In this document: positions 17,842 to 26,781 of the stretch, in pieces
How positions within the stretch are numbered: the stretch's first letter is position 1
Layout of the letters: every line of letters starts with the position of its first letter
Origin: Pseudomonas rhizoryzae
GTDB lineage: Bacteria; Pseudomonadota; Gammaproteobacteria; Pseudomonadales; Pseudomonadaceae
Assembly: GCF_005250615.1 (NCBI RefSeq)
Contig: NZ_SULM01000008.1
Coordinates: 292,985-356,984 of the forward strand
Length of the DNA stretch: 64,000 nt
Direction: 5' to 3'
Notes under the pieces: model-generated
What the model saw: only the letters and a program-made list of their open reading frames with translations
Databases searched by the model: none
Told to the model about the DNA's origin: nothing
Program-made: the position numbers and the translations under genes

Positions 17842-18138
17842 GGCGAGGAAATTCCTGTTCCGACGGGCGATGGCGCGACTGGCCAGTATAAGGGCTTGGA
17901 CTGGCCCGGATGACACCGGGGTGTCGGGCCTGTGACAGCCGTGGTGGTCGCCCGTTTCGTCGGACGTCTGGCACCGCCCGTACCCTGGTAAATGAGAAGG
18001 GGTGGCAGTTAGCCAGGGGTGCGTTTTAATGTCGCGCACCTTCGGTCGGTTGACGCCGTTTCTTTGACTCGTTTACGGGGAAGCGTGCAGGGAATGTCCA
18101 CCGGCCCGAACGTTACACACTAGAAAAGGGCTGAACCC

Positions 18139-19803
18139 ATGAGCACTACACTGACCGCTGGCGGCGCCGTTTCGGCACGACCGGCTTTCCTCTCCAAGGA
18201 ACGCATCATCGCGCGCCCTGGTTTCAACCGCTGGCTGGTACCGCCGGCCGCCCTGGCCATCCATCTATGCATCGGCATGGCCTACGGCTTCTCGGTGTTC
18301 TGGCTGCCGCTGTCCAAGGCTGTCGGCATCACCGCCGCTGTCGCCTGTCCGGTGGACATAGGCTTCTTCGAGCAGATCTTCAGCGCCACCTGCGACTGGA
18401 AGATCTCCCAGCTCGGCTGGATCTATACCCTGTTCTTCATCTTCCTCGGCTGCTCGGCCGCCCTGTTCGGCGGCTGGCTGGAGCATGCCGGTCCGCGCAA
18501 GGCCGGTGTCGTCTCGGCGCTGTGCTGGTGCGGCGGTCTGCTGATTTCCGCCCTGGGCATCTATACCCACCAGATCTGGATGCTGTGGCTCGGCTCCGGC
18601 GTGATCGGCGGTATCGGCCTGGGTCTAGGCTACATCTCGCCGGTGTCGACCCTGATCAAGTGGTTCCCGGACAAGCGCGGCATGGCGACCGGCATGGCCA
18701 TCATGGGCTTCGGTGGCGGCGCCATGGTGGGTGCACCCCTGGCTGACCTGCTGATGCGCCACTTCGCCTCGGCGACCCAAGTCGGTGTATGGCAGGCCTT
18801 CCTGGTCATGGCGGTGATCTACTTCGTCTTCATGATGAGCGGCGCCCTGAGCTACCGCGTGCCGCCGACCGGTTGGAAACCCGCCGGCTGGACGCCTTCG
18901 ACCAAGAAGGCGCAGAACGCCATGATCACCAATCGCCACGTGCACGTCAGCAAGATCTGGGGCATTCCGCAGTTCTGGCTGGTCTGGGCGGTGCTGTGCC
19001 TGAACGTCACCGCCGGCATCGGCATCATCGGCATGGCCTCGCCGCTGCTGCAGGAAGTCTTCGGTGGTCGTCTGCTGGGCACTGGGCTGACCTATGGTGA
19101 ACTGAGCGCCGATCAGCTCAAGCAGATCGCCGCCATCGCCGCCGGCTTCACCGGTCTGCTGAGCCTGTTCAACATCGGTGGTCGCTTCTTCTGGGCATCC
19201 TTCTCCGATTACATCGGCCGTAAGATGACCTACTTCGTCTTCTTCACCCTGGGCTTCGTGCTCTATGCCATCGTGCCCTGGACCGGTCACCTGGGCAGCG
19301 TGGCGCTGTTCGTCTTCGCCTTCTGCCTGATCCTGTCCATGTACGGCGGCGGCTTCGCCACCGTGCCGGCCTACCTCGCCGACCTGTTCGGCACCCAGAT
19401 GGTCGGCGCCATCCACGGTCGCCTGCTCACCGCCTGGGCCGCCGCCGGCGTCTTCGGTCCGGTGCTGGTCAACTACCTGCGCGAATACCAGCTCGGCATG
19501 GGCATCCCCCGCGCCCAGGTGTACGACATCACCCTGTACATCCTGGCCGGCCTGCTGGTGCTGGGCTTCATCTGCAACCTGCTGGTGCGCCCGGTGGCCG
19601 ACAAGCACTTCATGACCGAGGCCGAACTCGCCGTCGAGCGTGCCAATAGCCATGACAGCAGCGCCGGCAACACCCAGGTGCTGGAGTGGAGCGCCGATCC
19701 CAAGACCAAGCCGCTGGCCATCCTGGCCTGGCTGGCCGTGGGTATCCCGCTGGCCTGGGGTATCTGGATCACCCTGCAGAAAACCGCCGCGCTCTTCAGC
19801 TAA
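18139..19803 (+). CDS. OFA-type MFS transporter (oxalate/formate antiporter family)
   Basis: A 554-residue protein with 12 or more membrane helices. The first segment, LAIHLCIGMAYGFSVFWLPL, and the GYISPVSTLIKWFPDKRGMA motif are typical of the OFA branch of MFS, which includes OxlT-like carriers of small carboxylates. The long first periplasmic loop has an insertion with two Cys (AVACPVDIGFFEQIFSATCDW). The long C-terminal tail (VERANSHDSSAGNTQVLEWS) precedes one extra hydrophobic segment. RBS AAAGGG lies before the ATG. It sits between asmA (divergent) and hisB. The substrate is not predictable. Confidence 0.9.
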   Translation: MSTTLTAGGAVSARPAFLSKERIIARPGFNRWLVPPAALAIHLCIGMAYGFSVFWLPLSKAVGITAAVACPVDIGFFEQIFSATCDWKISQLGWIYTLFFIFLGCSAALFGGWLEHAGPRKAGVVSALCWCGGLLISALGIYTHQIWMLWLGSGVIGGIGLGLGYISPVSTLIKWFPDKRGMATGMAIMGFGGGAMVGAPLADLLMRHFASATQVGVWQAFLVMAVIYFVFMMSGALSYRVPPTGWKPAGWTPSTKKAQNAMITNRHVHVSKIWGIPQFWLVWAVLCLNVTAGIGIIGMASPLLQEVFGGRLLGTGLTYGELSADQLKQIAAIAAGFTGLLSLFNIGGRFFWASFSDYIGRKMTYFVFFTLGFVLYAIVPWTGHLGSVALFVFAFCLILSMYGGGFATVPAYLADLFGTQMVGAIHGRLLTAWAAAGVFGPVLVNYLREYQLGMGIPRAQVYDITLYILAGLLVLGFICNLLVRPVADKHFMTEAELAVERANSHDSSAGNTQVLEWSADPKTKPLAILAWLAVGIPLAWGIWITLQKTAALFS

Positions 19804-19878
19804 GCACTCGTTCAGCCAAGCGGCAGCGGGCGCCCGACGAGGGCGCCCCTCGCGGTGGGACGCCTCGTCCCGCCGCGC

Positions 19879-19907
19879 TTTCGATCCAGCCCTCGCACGC
19901 CTATAAT
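19879..19907 (+). promoter_or_regulatory. Likely sigma-70 promoter of the his cluster
   Basis: A consensus -10 TATAAT (19902-19907) lies 17 bases after a weak -35 TTTCGA (19879-19884), about 40 bases before hisB. Two GC-rich hairpins (about 19829-19850 and 19853-19877) without T tracts precede it and may end the MFS transcript. Confidence 0.55.
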
Positions 19908-19945
19908 ATCGGCCCTTTCGCCCACCGATTTTCGCGGAGCAGGCT

Positions 19946-20539
19946 ATGGCCGAACGCAAGGCAACCGTCGAGCGCAACACCCTGGAAACCCAGGTCAAGG
20001 TATCCCTGGATCTGGACGGCACCGGCGCGGCGCGCTTCGATACCGGGGTTCCCTTCCTCGAGCACATGCTCGACCAGATCGCCCGTCACGGCCTGATCGA
20101 CCTCGATATCCACTGCCGTGGCGACCTGCACATCGACGATCACCACACGGTGGAAGACATCGGCATCACCCTCGGCCAGGCCTTCGCCAAGGCCGTTGGC
20201 GACAAGAAGGGCATCCAGCGCTACGGCCATGCCTATGTGCCGCTGGACGAAGCCCTGTCGCGCGTGGTCATCGACTTCTCCGGGCGTCCCGGCCTGCACT
20301 GGAACGTGCCCTTCACCCGCGCCACCGTGGGCCGCATGGACGTCGATCTGTTCCTCGAATTCTTCCAGGGCTTCACCAATCACGCCCAGGTGACCCTGCA
20401 CATCGACAACCTGCGTGGGGTCAACAGCCACCACCAGATCGAGACGGTATTCAAGGCCTTCGGCCGCGCCCTGCGCATGGCCCTCAGCGAAGACCCGCGC
20501 ATGGCCGGCGTCATGCCGTCCACCAAGGGGTGCCTGTGA
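19946..20539 (+). CDS. hisB: Imidazoleglycerol-phosphate dehydratase
   Basis: A 197-residue monofunctional HisB, which dehydrates imidazole glycerol phosphate in histidine synthesis. The two Mn-binding motifs are present: [13 protein letters not shown] with [19 protein letters not shown], and HNQ-type [17 protein letters not shown]. The start [20 protein letters not shown] and the length match pseudomonad HisB without the phosphatase domain of the enteric enzyme. RBS CGGAGCAGG precedes the ATG. It overlaps hisH by three bases. Confidence 0.98.
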   Translation: MAERKATVERNTLETQVKVSLDLDGTGAARFDTGVPFLEHMLDQIARHGLIDLDIHCRGDLHIDDHHTVEDIGITLGQAFAKAVGDKKGIQRYGHAYVPLDEALSRVVIDFSGRPGLHWNVPFTRATVGRMDVDLFLEFFQGFTNHAQVTLHIDNLRGVNSHHQIETVFKAFGRALRMALSEDPRMAGVMPSTKGCL

Positions 20540-21177
20540 TGCAGACGGTAGCCGTCATCGACTACGGCATGGGCAACCTGCACTCCGTGGCCAAGGCCCT
20601 GGAGCACGCCGGTAGCCATCAGGTGCTGGTGACCGGCGATCCCGCGGTGATCCGCGAGGCGGACCGCATCGTCCTGCCCGGCGTCGGCGCCATCCGCGAT
20701 TGCATGGCCGAGATCCGCCGTCAGGGGATCGATGAGCTGGTGCGTGAAGTCAGCCAGGACCGGCCCTTCCTCGGCGTCTGCGTCGGCATGCAGGCGCTGA
20801 TGCAGCGCAGCGAGGAGAACGGCGGCGTGGATTGCATCGGCCTGTTCCCCGGCGCGGTGCGGCGCTTCCCGGGCGGCATGCAGGAGGAGGGCGAGGCCCT
20901 CAAGGTGCCGCACATGGGTTGGAACGAGGTCAGCCACGTGCTCGACCATCCGCTCTGGCACGGCATCCCTGATCGCGCCCGCTTCTATTTCGTGCACAGC
21001 TTCTACGTCGAGGCCGGCAATCCGCGCCAGGTGGTCGGTCGTGGCCACTACGGCCTGGACTTCGCCGCCGCCCTGGCCGACGGCTCGCGCTTCGCCACCC
21101 AGTTCCATCCCGAGAAGAGCGCCGACTACGGTCTGCAGCTCTATGCCAACTTCCTCGCCTGGGACGGCCGCTGGTAA
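20539..21177 (+). CDS. hisH: Imidazole glycerol phosphate synthase, glutaminase subunit HisH
   Basis: A 212-residue class I glutamine amidotransferase that feeds ammonia to HisF. The nucleophile is the Cys in [11 protein letters not shown], and the His-Glu pair is in TQFHPEKS. It begins [17 protein letters not shown]. Its ATG overlaps the hisB stop (TGATG) and its stop overlaps the next gene (TAATG), so translation is coupled through the cluster. Confidence 0.97.
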   Translation: MQTVAVIDYGMGNLHSVAKALEHAGSHQVLVTGDPAVIREADRIVLPGVGAIRDCMAEIRRQGIDELVREVSQDRPFLGVCVGMQALMQRSEENGGVDCIGLFPGAVRRFPGGMQEEGEALKVPHMGWNEVSHVLDHPLWHGIPDRARFYFVHSFYVEAGNPRQVVGRGHYGLDFAAALADGSRFATQFHPEKSADYGLQLYANFLAWDGRW

Positions 21178-21434
21178 TGGCGCGCAAGCCGTCCGCGCCG
21201 CTGGTGACGCTCGAGCCCGAGCAGACCCAGCGCCTGGTCACGGCCCTGCAGACCCTGCTGGACGATAGCTTCGAGGTCCGCCTCGGGCGCTTCGAAGTCG
21301 AGGAACTGCTGGATTTCTTCGCCCGCGAGTGCGGGCCGCTGTACTACAACAAGGCGGTTGCCGACGTGCAGACCCTGCTCAGGGAGCGTGTCGACAGCCT
21401 GGAAAGCGACATCTGGGCGCTGGAAAAGCCCTAG
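21177..21434 (+). CDS. DUF2164 family protein
   Basis: An 85-residue protein: [20 protein letters not shown] then [20 protein letters not shown], followed by [20 protein letters not shown]. This matches the short DUF2164 family, found between hisH and hisA in many pseudomonads. It is predicted all-helical and cytoplasmic, and its function is unknown. The start codon overlaps the hisH stop by one base. A role linked to histidine synthesis is only suggested by position. Confidence 0.85.
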   Translation: MARKPSAPLVTLEPEQTQRLVTALQTLLDDSFEVRLGRFEVEELLDFFARECGPLYYNKAVADVQTLLRERVDSLESDIWALEKP

Positions 21435-21466
21435 ATCGCCCTCACCCCGAGAGCCAAGGTATTGCC

Positions 21467-22204
21467 ATGCTGATCATCCCCGCCATCGACCTCAAGGACG
21501 GTGCCTGCGTCCGCCTGCGCCAGGGGCGCATGGAAGACTCCACCGTATTCTCCGACGATCCCGTGGCCATGGCCGCCCAGTGGGTCGACGGCGGCTGCCG
21601 CCGGCTGCACCTGGTCGATCTCAACGGCGCCTTCGAAGGCCAGCCGGTCAACGGCGAGGTGGTCACCGCCATCGCCAGGCGCTATCCCGGCCTGCCGATC
21701 CAGATCGGCGGCGGCATCCGTTCGTTGGAGACCATCGAGCACTATGTGCGCGCCGGCGTCAGCTACGTGATCATCGGCACCAAGGCGGTCAAGCAGCCGG
21801 AATTCGTCGCCGAAGCCTGTCGCGCCTTCCCCGGAAAGGTCATCGTCGGCCTGGATGCCAAGGATGGCTTCGTCGCCACCGACGGCTGGGCCGAGGTCAG
21901 CGAGCTGCAGGTCACCGACCTGGCCCGCCGCTTCGAGGCCGACGGCGTCAGCGCCATCGTCTACACCGACATCGCCCGCGACGGCATGATGCAGGGCTGC
22001 AACGTGCCCGCCACCCGCGCCCTGGCCGAAGCCACCAGCATCCCGGTGATCGCCTCCGGCGGCATCCACAACCTGGGCGATATCCAGAACCTGCTCGACG
22101 CCCGCAGCCCGGGCATCATCGGCGCCATCACCGGCCGCGCGATCTACGAGGGTACCCTCGACGTCGCCGAGGCCCAGGCGCTGTGCGACAACTTCAAGGT
22201 CTGA
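21467..22204 (+). CDS. hisA: Phosphoribosylformimino-5-aminoimidazole carboxamide ribotide isomerase
   Basis: A 245-residue (beta/alpha)8 barrel starting [20 protein letters not shown]. The catalytic Asp residues are in IPAIDLKDG and [13 protein letters not shown], and phosphate loops in [10 protein letters not shown] and [11 protein letters not shown]. It isomerises ProFAR to PRFAR. The ATG at 21467 is the family start; the frame is open further upstream because it overlaps the preceding gene. Normally paired with hisF; here a chorismate mutase-like gene separates them. Confidence 0.98.
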   Translation: MLIIPAIDLKDGACVRLRQGRMEDSTVFSDDPVAMAAQWVDGGCRRLHLVDLNGAFEGQPVNGEVVTAIARRYPGLPIQIGGGIRSLETIEHYVRAGVSYVIIGTKAVKQPEFVAEACRAFPGKVIVGLDAKDGFVATDGWAEVSELQVTDLARRFEADGVSAIVYTDIARDGMMQGCNVPATRALAEATSIPVIASGGIHNLGDIQNLLDARSPGIIGAITGRAIYEGTLDVAEAQALCDNFKV

Positions 22205-22214
22205 GGACGCGACG

Positions 22215-22511
22215 ATGATCGAATGCTCTTCGCTGGATGAGGTTCGCGGAGCGATCGACGAACTCGATCAACAAATCGTTCAACTGCTGGCGGCGCGCGG
22301 TGCCTATGTTCGCCAAGCCGCACGCTTCAAGAAGGACGATGCTGCCGTACGAGCACCACAGCGAGTGGAGCAGGTCATCGCCAAGGTAAAGGCGCTGGCC
22401 GCTGAGGCTGGCGCGCCACCTGTCGTGGTCGAGCAGGTCTACCGGGCGATGATCGCCGCATTCATCGAGGCTGAGTTGGCGGAACACGCCACCTTGCAGC
22501 AACGTACCTGA
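22215..22511 (+). CDS. AroQ-type chorismate mutase-like protein
   Basis: A 98-residue all-helical protein with the AroQ signature: EVRGAIDELDQQIVQLLAAR in helix 1, then VRQAARFKKDD and a third helix VVVEQVYRAMIAAFIEAELA. The Arg, Lys and Glu/Gln placement fits chorismate mutase or an isochorismate-pyruvate lyase like PchB (101 residues). No signal peptide, so cytoplasmic. It sits between hisA (10 bases upstream) and hisF (21 bases downstream), unusual for a shikimate-pathway enzyme. Codon choice includes CGA and GTT codons that its neighbours avoid, which hints at later arrival (inference). Confidence 0.85.
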   Translation: MIECSSLDEVRGAIDELDQQIVQLLAARGAYVRQAARFKKDDAAVRAPQRVEQVIAKVKALAAEAGAPPVVVEQVYRAMIAAFIEAELAEHATLQQRT

Positions 22512-22532
22512 CTTCGTCTTCTGGAGAGAAAC

Positions 22533-23315
22533 ATGGCGCTGGCGAAACGCATCATCCCCTGCCTGGACGTGGACAATGGCCGCGTGGTCAAGGGCGTCAA
22601 GTTCGAGAATATCCGCGATGCCGGTGACCCGGTGGAGATCGCCCGCCGCTACAACGAGCAGGGCGCCGACGAGATCACCTTCCTCGACATCACCGCCAGC
22701 CACCAGGGTCGCGACACCACCCTGCACACCGTAGAGCGCATGGCCAGCCAGGTGTTCATCCCGCTGACCGTGGGCGGCGGCGTGCGCACCGTGCAGGACA
22801 TCCGCAACCTGCTCAATGCCGGGGCCGACAAGGTCTCGATCAACACCGCGGCGGTCTTCACCCCGGAGTTCGTTGGCGAAGCCGCGGCGCGCTTCGGCTC
22901 CCAGTGCATCGTGGTGGCCATCGATGCCAAGCGCGTCAGTGGCCCCGGTGAGGCACCGCGTTGGGAGATCTTCACCCATGGCGGGCGCAAGCCCACCGGT
23001 CTCGACGCCGTGGCCTGGGCGCAGAAGATGGAAGGCCTGGGCGCCGGTGAGATCCTGCTCACCAGCATGGACCAGGACGGCATGAAGAATGGCTTCGACC
23101 TGGGCGTGACCCGAGCGGTGAGCGAGGCGGTGGGGATTCCGGTGATCGCCTCCGGCGGCGTCGGCAACCTGCAGCACCTGGCCGATGGCATTCTCGAAGG
23201 CAAGGCCTCGGCCGTGCTCGCTGCCAGCATCTTCCATTTCGGCGAATGCACCATTCCCGAGGCCAAACGGTACCTGGCCGAAAAAGGGATTGTGATACGC
23301 TCCACAAAATCTTAA
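22533..23315 (+). CDS. hisF: Imidazole glycerol phosphate synthase, cyclase subunit HisF
   Basis: A 260-residue (beta/alpha)8 barrel starting [20 protein letters not shown]. Catalytic Asp residues lie in IPCLDVDNG and [13 protein letters not shown]; phosphate loops are in [10 protein letters not shown] and [11 protein letters not shown]. Together with HisH it makes imidazole glycerol phosphate and AICAR. RBS GGAGAG precedes the ATG. It is followed after 29 bases by the first of three periplasmic binding protein genes, with no terminator between, so they may be cotranscribed. Confidence 0.98.
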   Translation: MALAKRIIPCLDVDNGRVVKGVKFENIRDAGDPVEIARRYNEQGADEITFLDITASHQGRDTTLHTVERMASQVFIPLTVGGGVRTVQDIRNLLNAGADKVSINTAAVFTPEFVGEAAARFGSQCIVVAIDAKRVSGPGEAPRWEIFTHGGRKPTGLDAVAWAQKMEGLGAGEILLTSMDQDGMKNGFDLGVTRAVSEAVGIPVIASGGVGNLQHLADGILEGKASAVLAASIFHFGECTIPEAKRYLAEKGIVIRSTKS

Positions 23316-23344
23316 GCACCGGCGCTGCCGGCTGGGAGTAGGGC

Positions 23345-24106
23345 GTGCGCAAGGGATTCTGGGGCTGCTTGGCTGGCTTGCTGCTGATGTCAGCCACAGC
23401 GGCAAGGGCCGATCTTCCAGACGGCTATCAGCTCACCCTGCTGACCGAAAATTTCCCGCCCTACAATTTCTCCGTCGACGGCAAGAACTTCGCCCGTGAT
23501 GCCGATCTCAAGGGCATCGCGGTCGACATGGTCCGCGAGATGTGCCAGCGCGCTGGCATCCCCTACAACCTGACCCTCAGGTTTCCCTGGGAGCGGATCT
23601 ACGGCATGGCCCTGGATCAGCCCGACCATGGCGTCTTCGTCACCGCGCGCCTGCCCGAGCGTGAAGCCCTGTTCAAGTGGGTCGGCCCCATCGGTCCGGA
23701 TGACTGGGTGTTGCTCGGCCGTCCCGATAGCCACCTGCAACTGCGCAGCCTGGACGATGTGCGCCAGCAGCAGCTCAAAGTCGGCGCCTATAAGGGCGAT
23801 GCCATCGCCGAGAGTCTCGTCCAGCAGGGTTTCCAGCCGGACCTCGCGCTGCGCGACCAGGAAAACGTGCAACGCCTGCTCAAAGGGCAGATCGATGTCT
23901 GGGCCACGGGCGATCCGGCCGGGCGTTACCTGGCGCGCCAGGAGAACGTGTCCGGACTCAAGACGCTGTTGCGCTTCAACACCGGCGAGCTGTATCTGGC
24001 GTTGAACAACCAGACCCCGGACGAGGTGGTACAGAAGCTGCAAAAAGCCCTCGACGAGATGCGTCAGGCGGGCGACGTTCAGCGCATCTTCAATCGTTAT
24101 CTGTAA
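23345..24106 (+). CDS. Periplasmic solute-binding protein, family 3 type (paralogue 1)
   Basis: A 253-residue protein with signal peptide (GFWGCLAGLLLMSATAARA). The mature part has the type II binding-protein fold of amino-acid ABC receptors: YQLTLLTENFPPYNFSVDG at the start, GIAVDMVREMCQRAGI, and RDQENVQRLLKGQIDVWATG. GTG start at 23345, with GGGAG upstream. It is the first of three tandem paralogues of identical length, and the most divergent (VFVTARLPEREALFKWVGP). No permease or ATPase gene is nearby, so it may be an orphan receptor. The ligand is unknown. Confidence 0.85.
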   Translation: MRKGFWGCLAGLLLMSATAARADLPDGYQLTLLTENFPPYNFSVDGKNFARDADLKGIAVDMVREMCQRAGIPYNLTLRFPWERIYGMALDQPDHGVFVTARLPEREALFKWVGPIGPDDWVLLGRPDSHLQLRSLDDVRQQQLKVGAYKGDAIAESLVQQGFQPDLALRDQENVQRLLKGQIDVWATGDPAGRYLARQENVSGLKTLLRFNTGELYLALNNQTPDEVVQKLQKALDEMRQAGDVQRIFNRYL

Positions 24107-24158
24107 CGTTGGCCAGATAGGGTCGGCGCGGGATCGAGCGGTCGCTCAAGGAGAGGAA

Positions 24159-24920
24159 ATGCGCAAGTCGGGATTGGGTTTCGCGTGGGTATTGCTGTGG
24201 TGCGCGCTCGGGATGGGAACGGCGCGGGCAGAGTTGCCTCCCGGCTATCGGATCGTACTGCTGACCGAGAATTTCCCGCCGTTCAACATGGCGATCGATG
24301 ACAAGAACTTCGCCCGTGACGAGTCCATCGACGGCATTAGCGCCGATCTGGTGCGCGAGATGTTCAAGCGCGCGAAGATCGACTACAACCTGTCGCTGCG
24401 CTTTCCCTGGGATCGCATCTACAACCTGACCCTGGACAGCCCCAACTACGGACTCTTCTCCGTCTCCCGTACCGACGCACGGGTGCCGCTGTTCAAGTGG
24501 GTCGGTCCGCTGGGCAAGACGCGCAAGGTGTTCATGACGCTGCCCGGCAGCACCGTCAAGGTGCCTGACCTGGCGGCCGCGGCCAAGCTGCGCGTCGGCG
24601 CCTACAAGAATTCCGCCGTGAGCCAGATGCTCAAGGACAAGGGCATCGTCGCCAGCGAAGCGCTGCGCGACCAAGAGAACATCGCCCGGCTGCAGAAGGG
24701 CGAGATCGATGTCTGGGCGACCACCGACGTGGTGGCGCGCTACCTGGCCAAGCAGGAGGGGGTGAGCAACCTCCAGACCCTGCTGAGCTTCCAGGAGTCC
24801 GAACTGTACCTGGCCTTGAACAAGGATACTCCCGACGAGGTGGTGACCCGCTTGCAGCAGGCGCTGGACGCCATGCGCCAGGAAGGCATGGTCGATAGCA
24901 TCACCAACAACTACCTCTAA
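24159..24920 (+). CDS. Periplasmic solute-binding protein, family 3 type (paralogue 2)
   Basis: A 253-residue protein with signal peptide (MRKSGLGFAWVLLWCALGMG), then YRIVLLTENFPPFNMAIDDK, LRFPWDRIYNLTLDSPNYGL and RDQENIARLQKGEIDVWATT. RBS AAGGAGAGG precedes the ATG. It shares length, signal-peptide style and all motif positions with its two neighbours, and is closest to paralogue 3 (both end with DTPDEVVTRLQQALDAMR-type sequence). Probable role: binding a small amino-acid-like ligand in the periplasm. No transporter partner is visible. Confidence 0.85.
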   Translation: MRKSGLGFAWVLLWCALGMGTARAELPPGYRIVLLTENFPPFNMAIDDKNFARDESIDGISADLVREMFKRAKIDYNLSLRFPWDRIYNLTLDSPNYGLFSVSRTDARVPLFKWVGPLGKTRKVFMTLPGSTVKVPDLAAAAKLRVGAYKNSAVSQMLKDKGIVASEALRDQENIARLQKGEIDVWATTDVVARYLAKQEGVSNLQTLLSFQESELYLALNKDTPDEVVTRLQQALDAMRQEGMVDSITNNYL

Positions 24921-25081
24921 GCCCGGACCCATCGTCCGGTAGCGCGGGCAGGCGCGGGCTGAGGCACGCCTGCTCGGCGCGCCAACGGGCGGGTTGCCGG
25001 GCGTCGAGGGTCACGAGCGGACTTCGTTGTGAGGCGGTTTCGAAACCTAGTAGTCGGCCGGTAGTGGCCAAGGGAGGAGCA

Positions 25082-25843
25082 ATGCGCAAGTCGGGGTGGG
25101 GTGTCGCGGGCGTACTACTGGGTTGCATGCTGAGCCTGGCCCAGGCTCGAGCCGAGTTACCGGCGGACTATCGAGTGGTCTTGTTCACCGAGAATTTCCC
25201 CCCTTACAACATGGCGGTCGATGGTAAGAACTTCGCCCGGGATGCGTCCATCGAGGGTATCAGTACCGATCTGGTGCGCGAGATGTTCAAGCGTGCCAAG
25301 CTTTCCTACGACCTGTCGTTGCGCTTTCCCTGGGAGCGGATCTACAACCTTACCTTGGAGAACGCCAACTACGGCATCTTCTCCACCACCCGCACGCCGG
25401 AACGCGAAGCCCTGTTCAAATGGGTCGGTCCGCTGGCACCGACTTCCTGGGTGGTCCTGGCGCCGCAGAACAGTACGATCACGCTCGCCAGCATCAAGGA
25501 CCTGGCCAAATACCGCGTGGGCGCCTACCAGAACGATGCTGTCAGCCGCTATCTCGAAAGCGAGGGGCTGGCGCCCATCAACGCCCTGCGCGATCAGGAG
25601 AACGTGGCCAAGCTGCAGAACGGTCAATTGGATCTCTGGGCCACCACCGACCCGGTTGGCCGCTATCTGGCCAAGCAGGCCGGTGTCACCCAGTTGAAGA
25701 CCGTATTGCGTCTGCGCGAGGCATCCCTCTATCTGGCCCTGAACAAGGATACGCCCAACGAGGTGGTAACCCGCCTGCAACAGGCGCTGGACGCCATGCG
25801 CAAGGAAGGGGTGGTCGACGGCATCACCAAGCGTTACCTCTGA
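25082..25843 (+). CDS. Periplasmic solute-binding protein, family 3 type (paralogue 3)
   Basis: A 253-residue protein with signal peptide (MRKSGWGVAGVLLGCMLSLA), then YRVVLFTENFPPYNMAVDGK, LRFPWERIYNLTLENANYGI and RDQENVAKLQNGQLDLWATT. The ATG at 25082 is preceded by GGGAGGAG; an upstream in-frame GTG lies within the ribosome site. The 161 bases after paralogue 2 contain a small GGAC/GTCC hairpin but no clear promoter. It is followed by a MITE-like element. Third of three tandem copies. Confidence 0.85.
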   Translation: MRKSGWGVAGVLLGCMLSLAQARAELPADYRVVLFTENFPPYNMAVDGKNFARDASIEGISTDLVREMFKRAKLSYDLSLRFPWERIYNLTLENANYGIFSTTRTPEREALFKWVGPLAPTSWVVLAPQNSTITLASIKDLAKYRVGAYQNDAVSRYLESEGLAPINALRDQENVAKLQNGQLDLWATTDPVGRYLAKQAGVTQLKTVLRLREASLYLALNKDTPNEVVTRLQQALDAMRKEGVVDGITKRYL

Positions 25844-25857
25844 CGCCGGCTGCGCCC

Positions 25858-26022
25858 TAGTGTGGTGTTTCAGAAGTTCGCGCAAGAATTGGCGAGTGAT
25901 TTTTGTTCCTGGGCCAGGCGCCGGGACGAGTCATAGCAGGGCTATGGCGAGGAGTGGCAACGCCGCCCAGGGACGAAAAGCGACGCCAAAATTGTGTAGA
26001 TAACTTCTGAAACACCACACTA
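25858..26022. mobile_element. MITE-like palindromic element with TA target duplication
   Basis: A 161-base element (25860-26020) flanked by TA (25858-25859 and 26021-26022). The outer 19 bases, GTGTGGTGTTTCAGAAGTT, are repeated inverted without mismatch at the other end. The interior is also an imperfect palindrome (TTCCTGGGC near 25910 pairs with GCCCAGGGA near 25970; CATAGC-AGG-GCTATG at the centre). There is no coding frame. The TA duplication is the mark of IS630/Tc1-type transposition, so it is probably a non-autonomous derivative. The right TA lies within the stop codon of yibQ. Confidence 0.82.
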
Positions 26023-26781
26023 GCGATAGCGCCCGTCGCGACCATGTGCGGGCATGGCCTGGTTGGCGCGGAGGGCGATCATCTGCGGCAGGTCGATGAT
26101 CTCCACGCCCTGGGTCTTGAGGCGCGGCAGTTGCTGCGCCAGCACCGCCAGGGTCGCCGGGTAGGGATGACCGATCAGCACGGCGCTGCCCTGGCGCTGC
26201 GCCAGGCGCACGCCCTCGGCGAGTTGGGCGGCCACCGCCGCGGGCGTCGCCTCGTTATCGAGGAAAACATCGCGCGAGACGCTGGCCAGGCCGATCTTCT
26301 GGGCTTCCGCCGCGGCTACCGTGGCGGCGCTGGTGCGACTGTCGAGAAACAGCAGGTGGCGCTGCTGCAGTACCTGCATCAGCTCGGCCATGGCCGGTCG
26401 GTCGGCGGTCATGCGGCTGCCTTCGTGGTTGTTCACCCCATCGGCCTCGGGCACTCGTTCCAGGGCGCGGTCGAGGCGTTGCAGGCGCTCCGCCGACGAC
26501 ATTTCCGGATGCCAGGCATAGGGACCGCCGGCCGGGTCCATGGGCAGGTGCAACAGCACGGTGCGGCCGGCGCGATGCGCCTGGGCAGCGAGTTCGCTGG
26601 CGTGTTGGGTCTCGGGAATGATCGCCAGGACCACCGGCGCCGGTAACTCCAGCACCTGGCGATCCCGGGCCGCATTCTGGCCAAGATCGTCGATGACGAT
26701 GGTCAGGCGCGCGGGTGCCGCCAGGGCCAGGCCGCTAGCCAGCGCGAGCGCCCCGGCCAGCAGCAGCTGTCTCACCCTCAC
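26020..26781 (-). CDS. Divergent polysaccharide deacetylase family protein (YibQ-like)
   Basis: A 253-residue protein with signal peptide (VRQLLLAGALALASGLALAA). The mature part begins LTIVIDDLGQNAARDRQVLE and has VVLAIIPETQHASEL, LLHLPMDPAG, EGVNNHEGSRMT-type (DGVNNHEGSRMTADRP) and LLFLDSRTSA motifs of the divergent polysaccharide deacetylase family (DUF610). It is predicted periplasmic and may act on peptidoglycan or another glycan. Its GTG start overlaps the ctpA stop by four bases. The TAG stop is formed at the junction with the MITE; the sequence without the element would also read TAG. Confidence 0.9.
   Translation of the reverse strand: MRVRQLLLAGALALASGLALAAPARLTIVIDDLGQNAARDRQVLELPAPVVLAIIPETQHASELAAQAHRAGRTVLLHLPMDPAGGPYAWHPEMSSAERLQRLDRALERVPEADGVNNHEGSRMTADRPAMAELMQVLQQRHLLFLDSRTSAATVAAAEAQKIGLASVSRDVFLDNEATPAAVAAQLAEGVRLAQRQGSAVLIGHPYPATLAVLAQQLPRLKTQGVEIIDLPQMIALRANQAMPAHGRDGRYR

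Noticed and set aside
22215..22511. Assignment as PchB (salicylate synthesis)
   Set aside because: Fold and length fit, but no pchA-like isochorismate synthase or siderophore gene is in the window, so chorismate mutase cannot be told from lyase.
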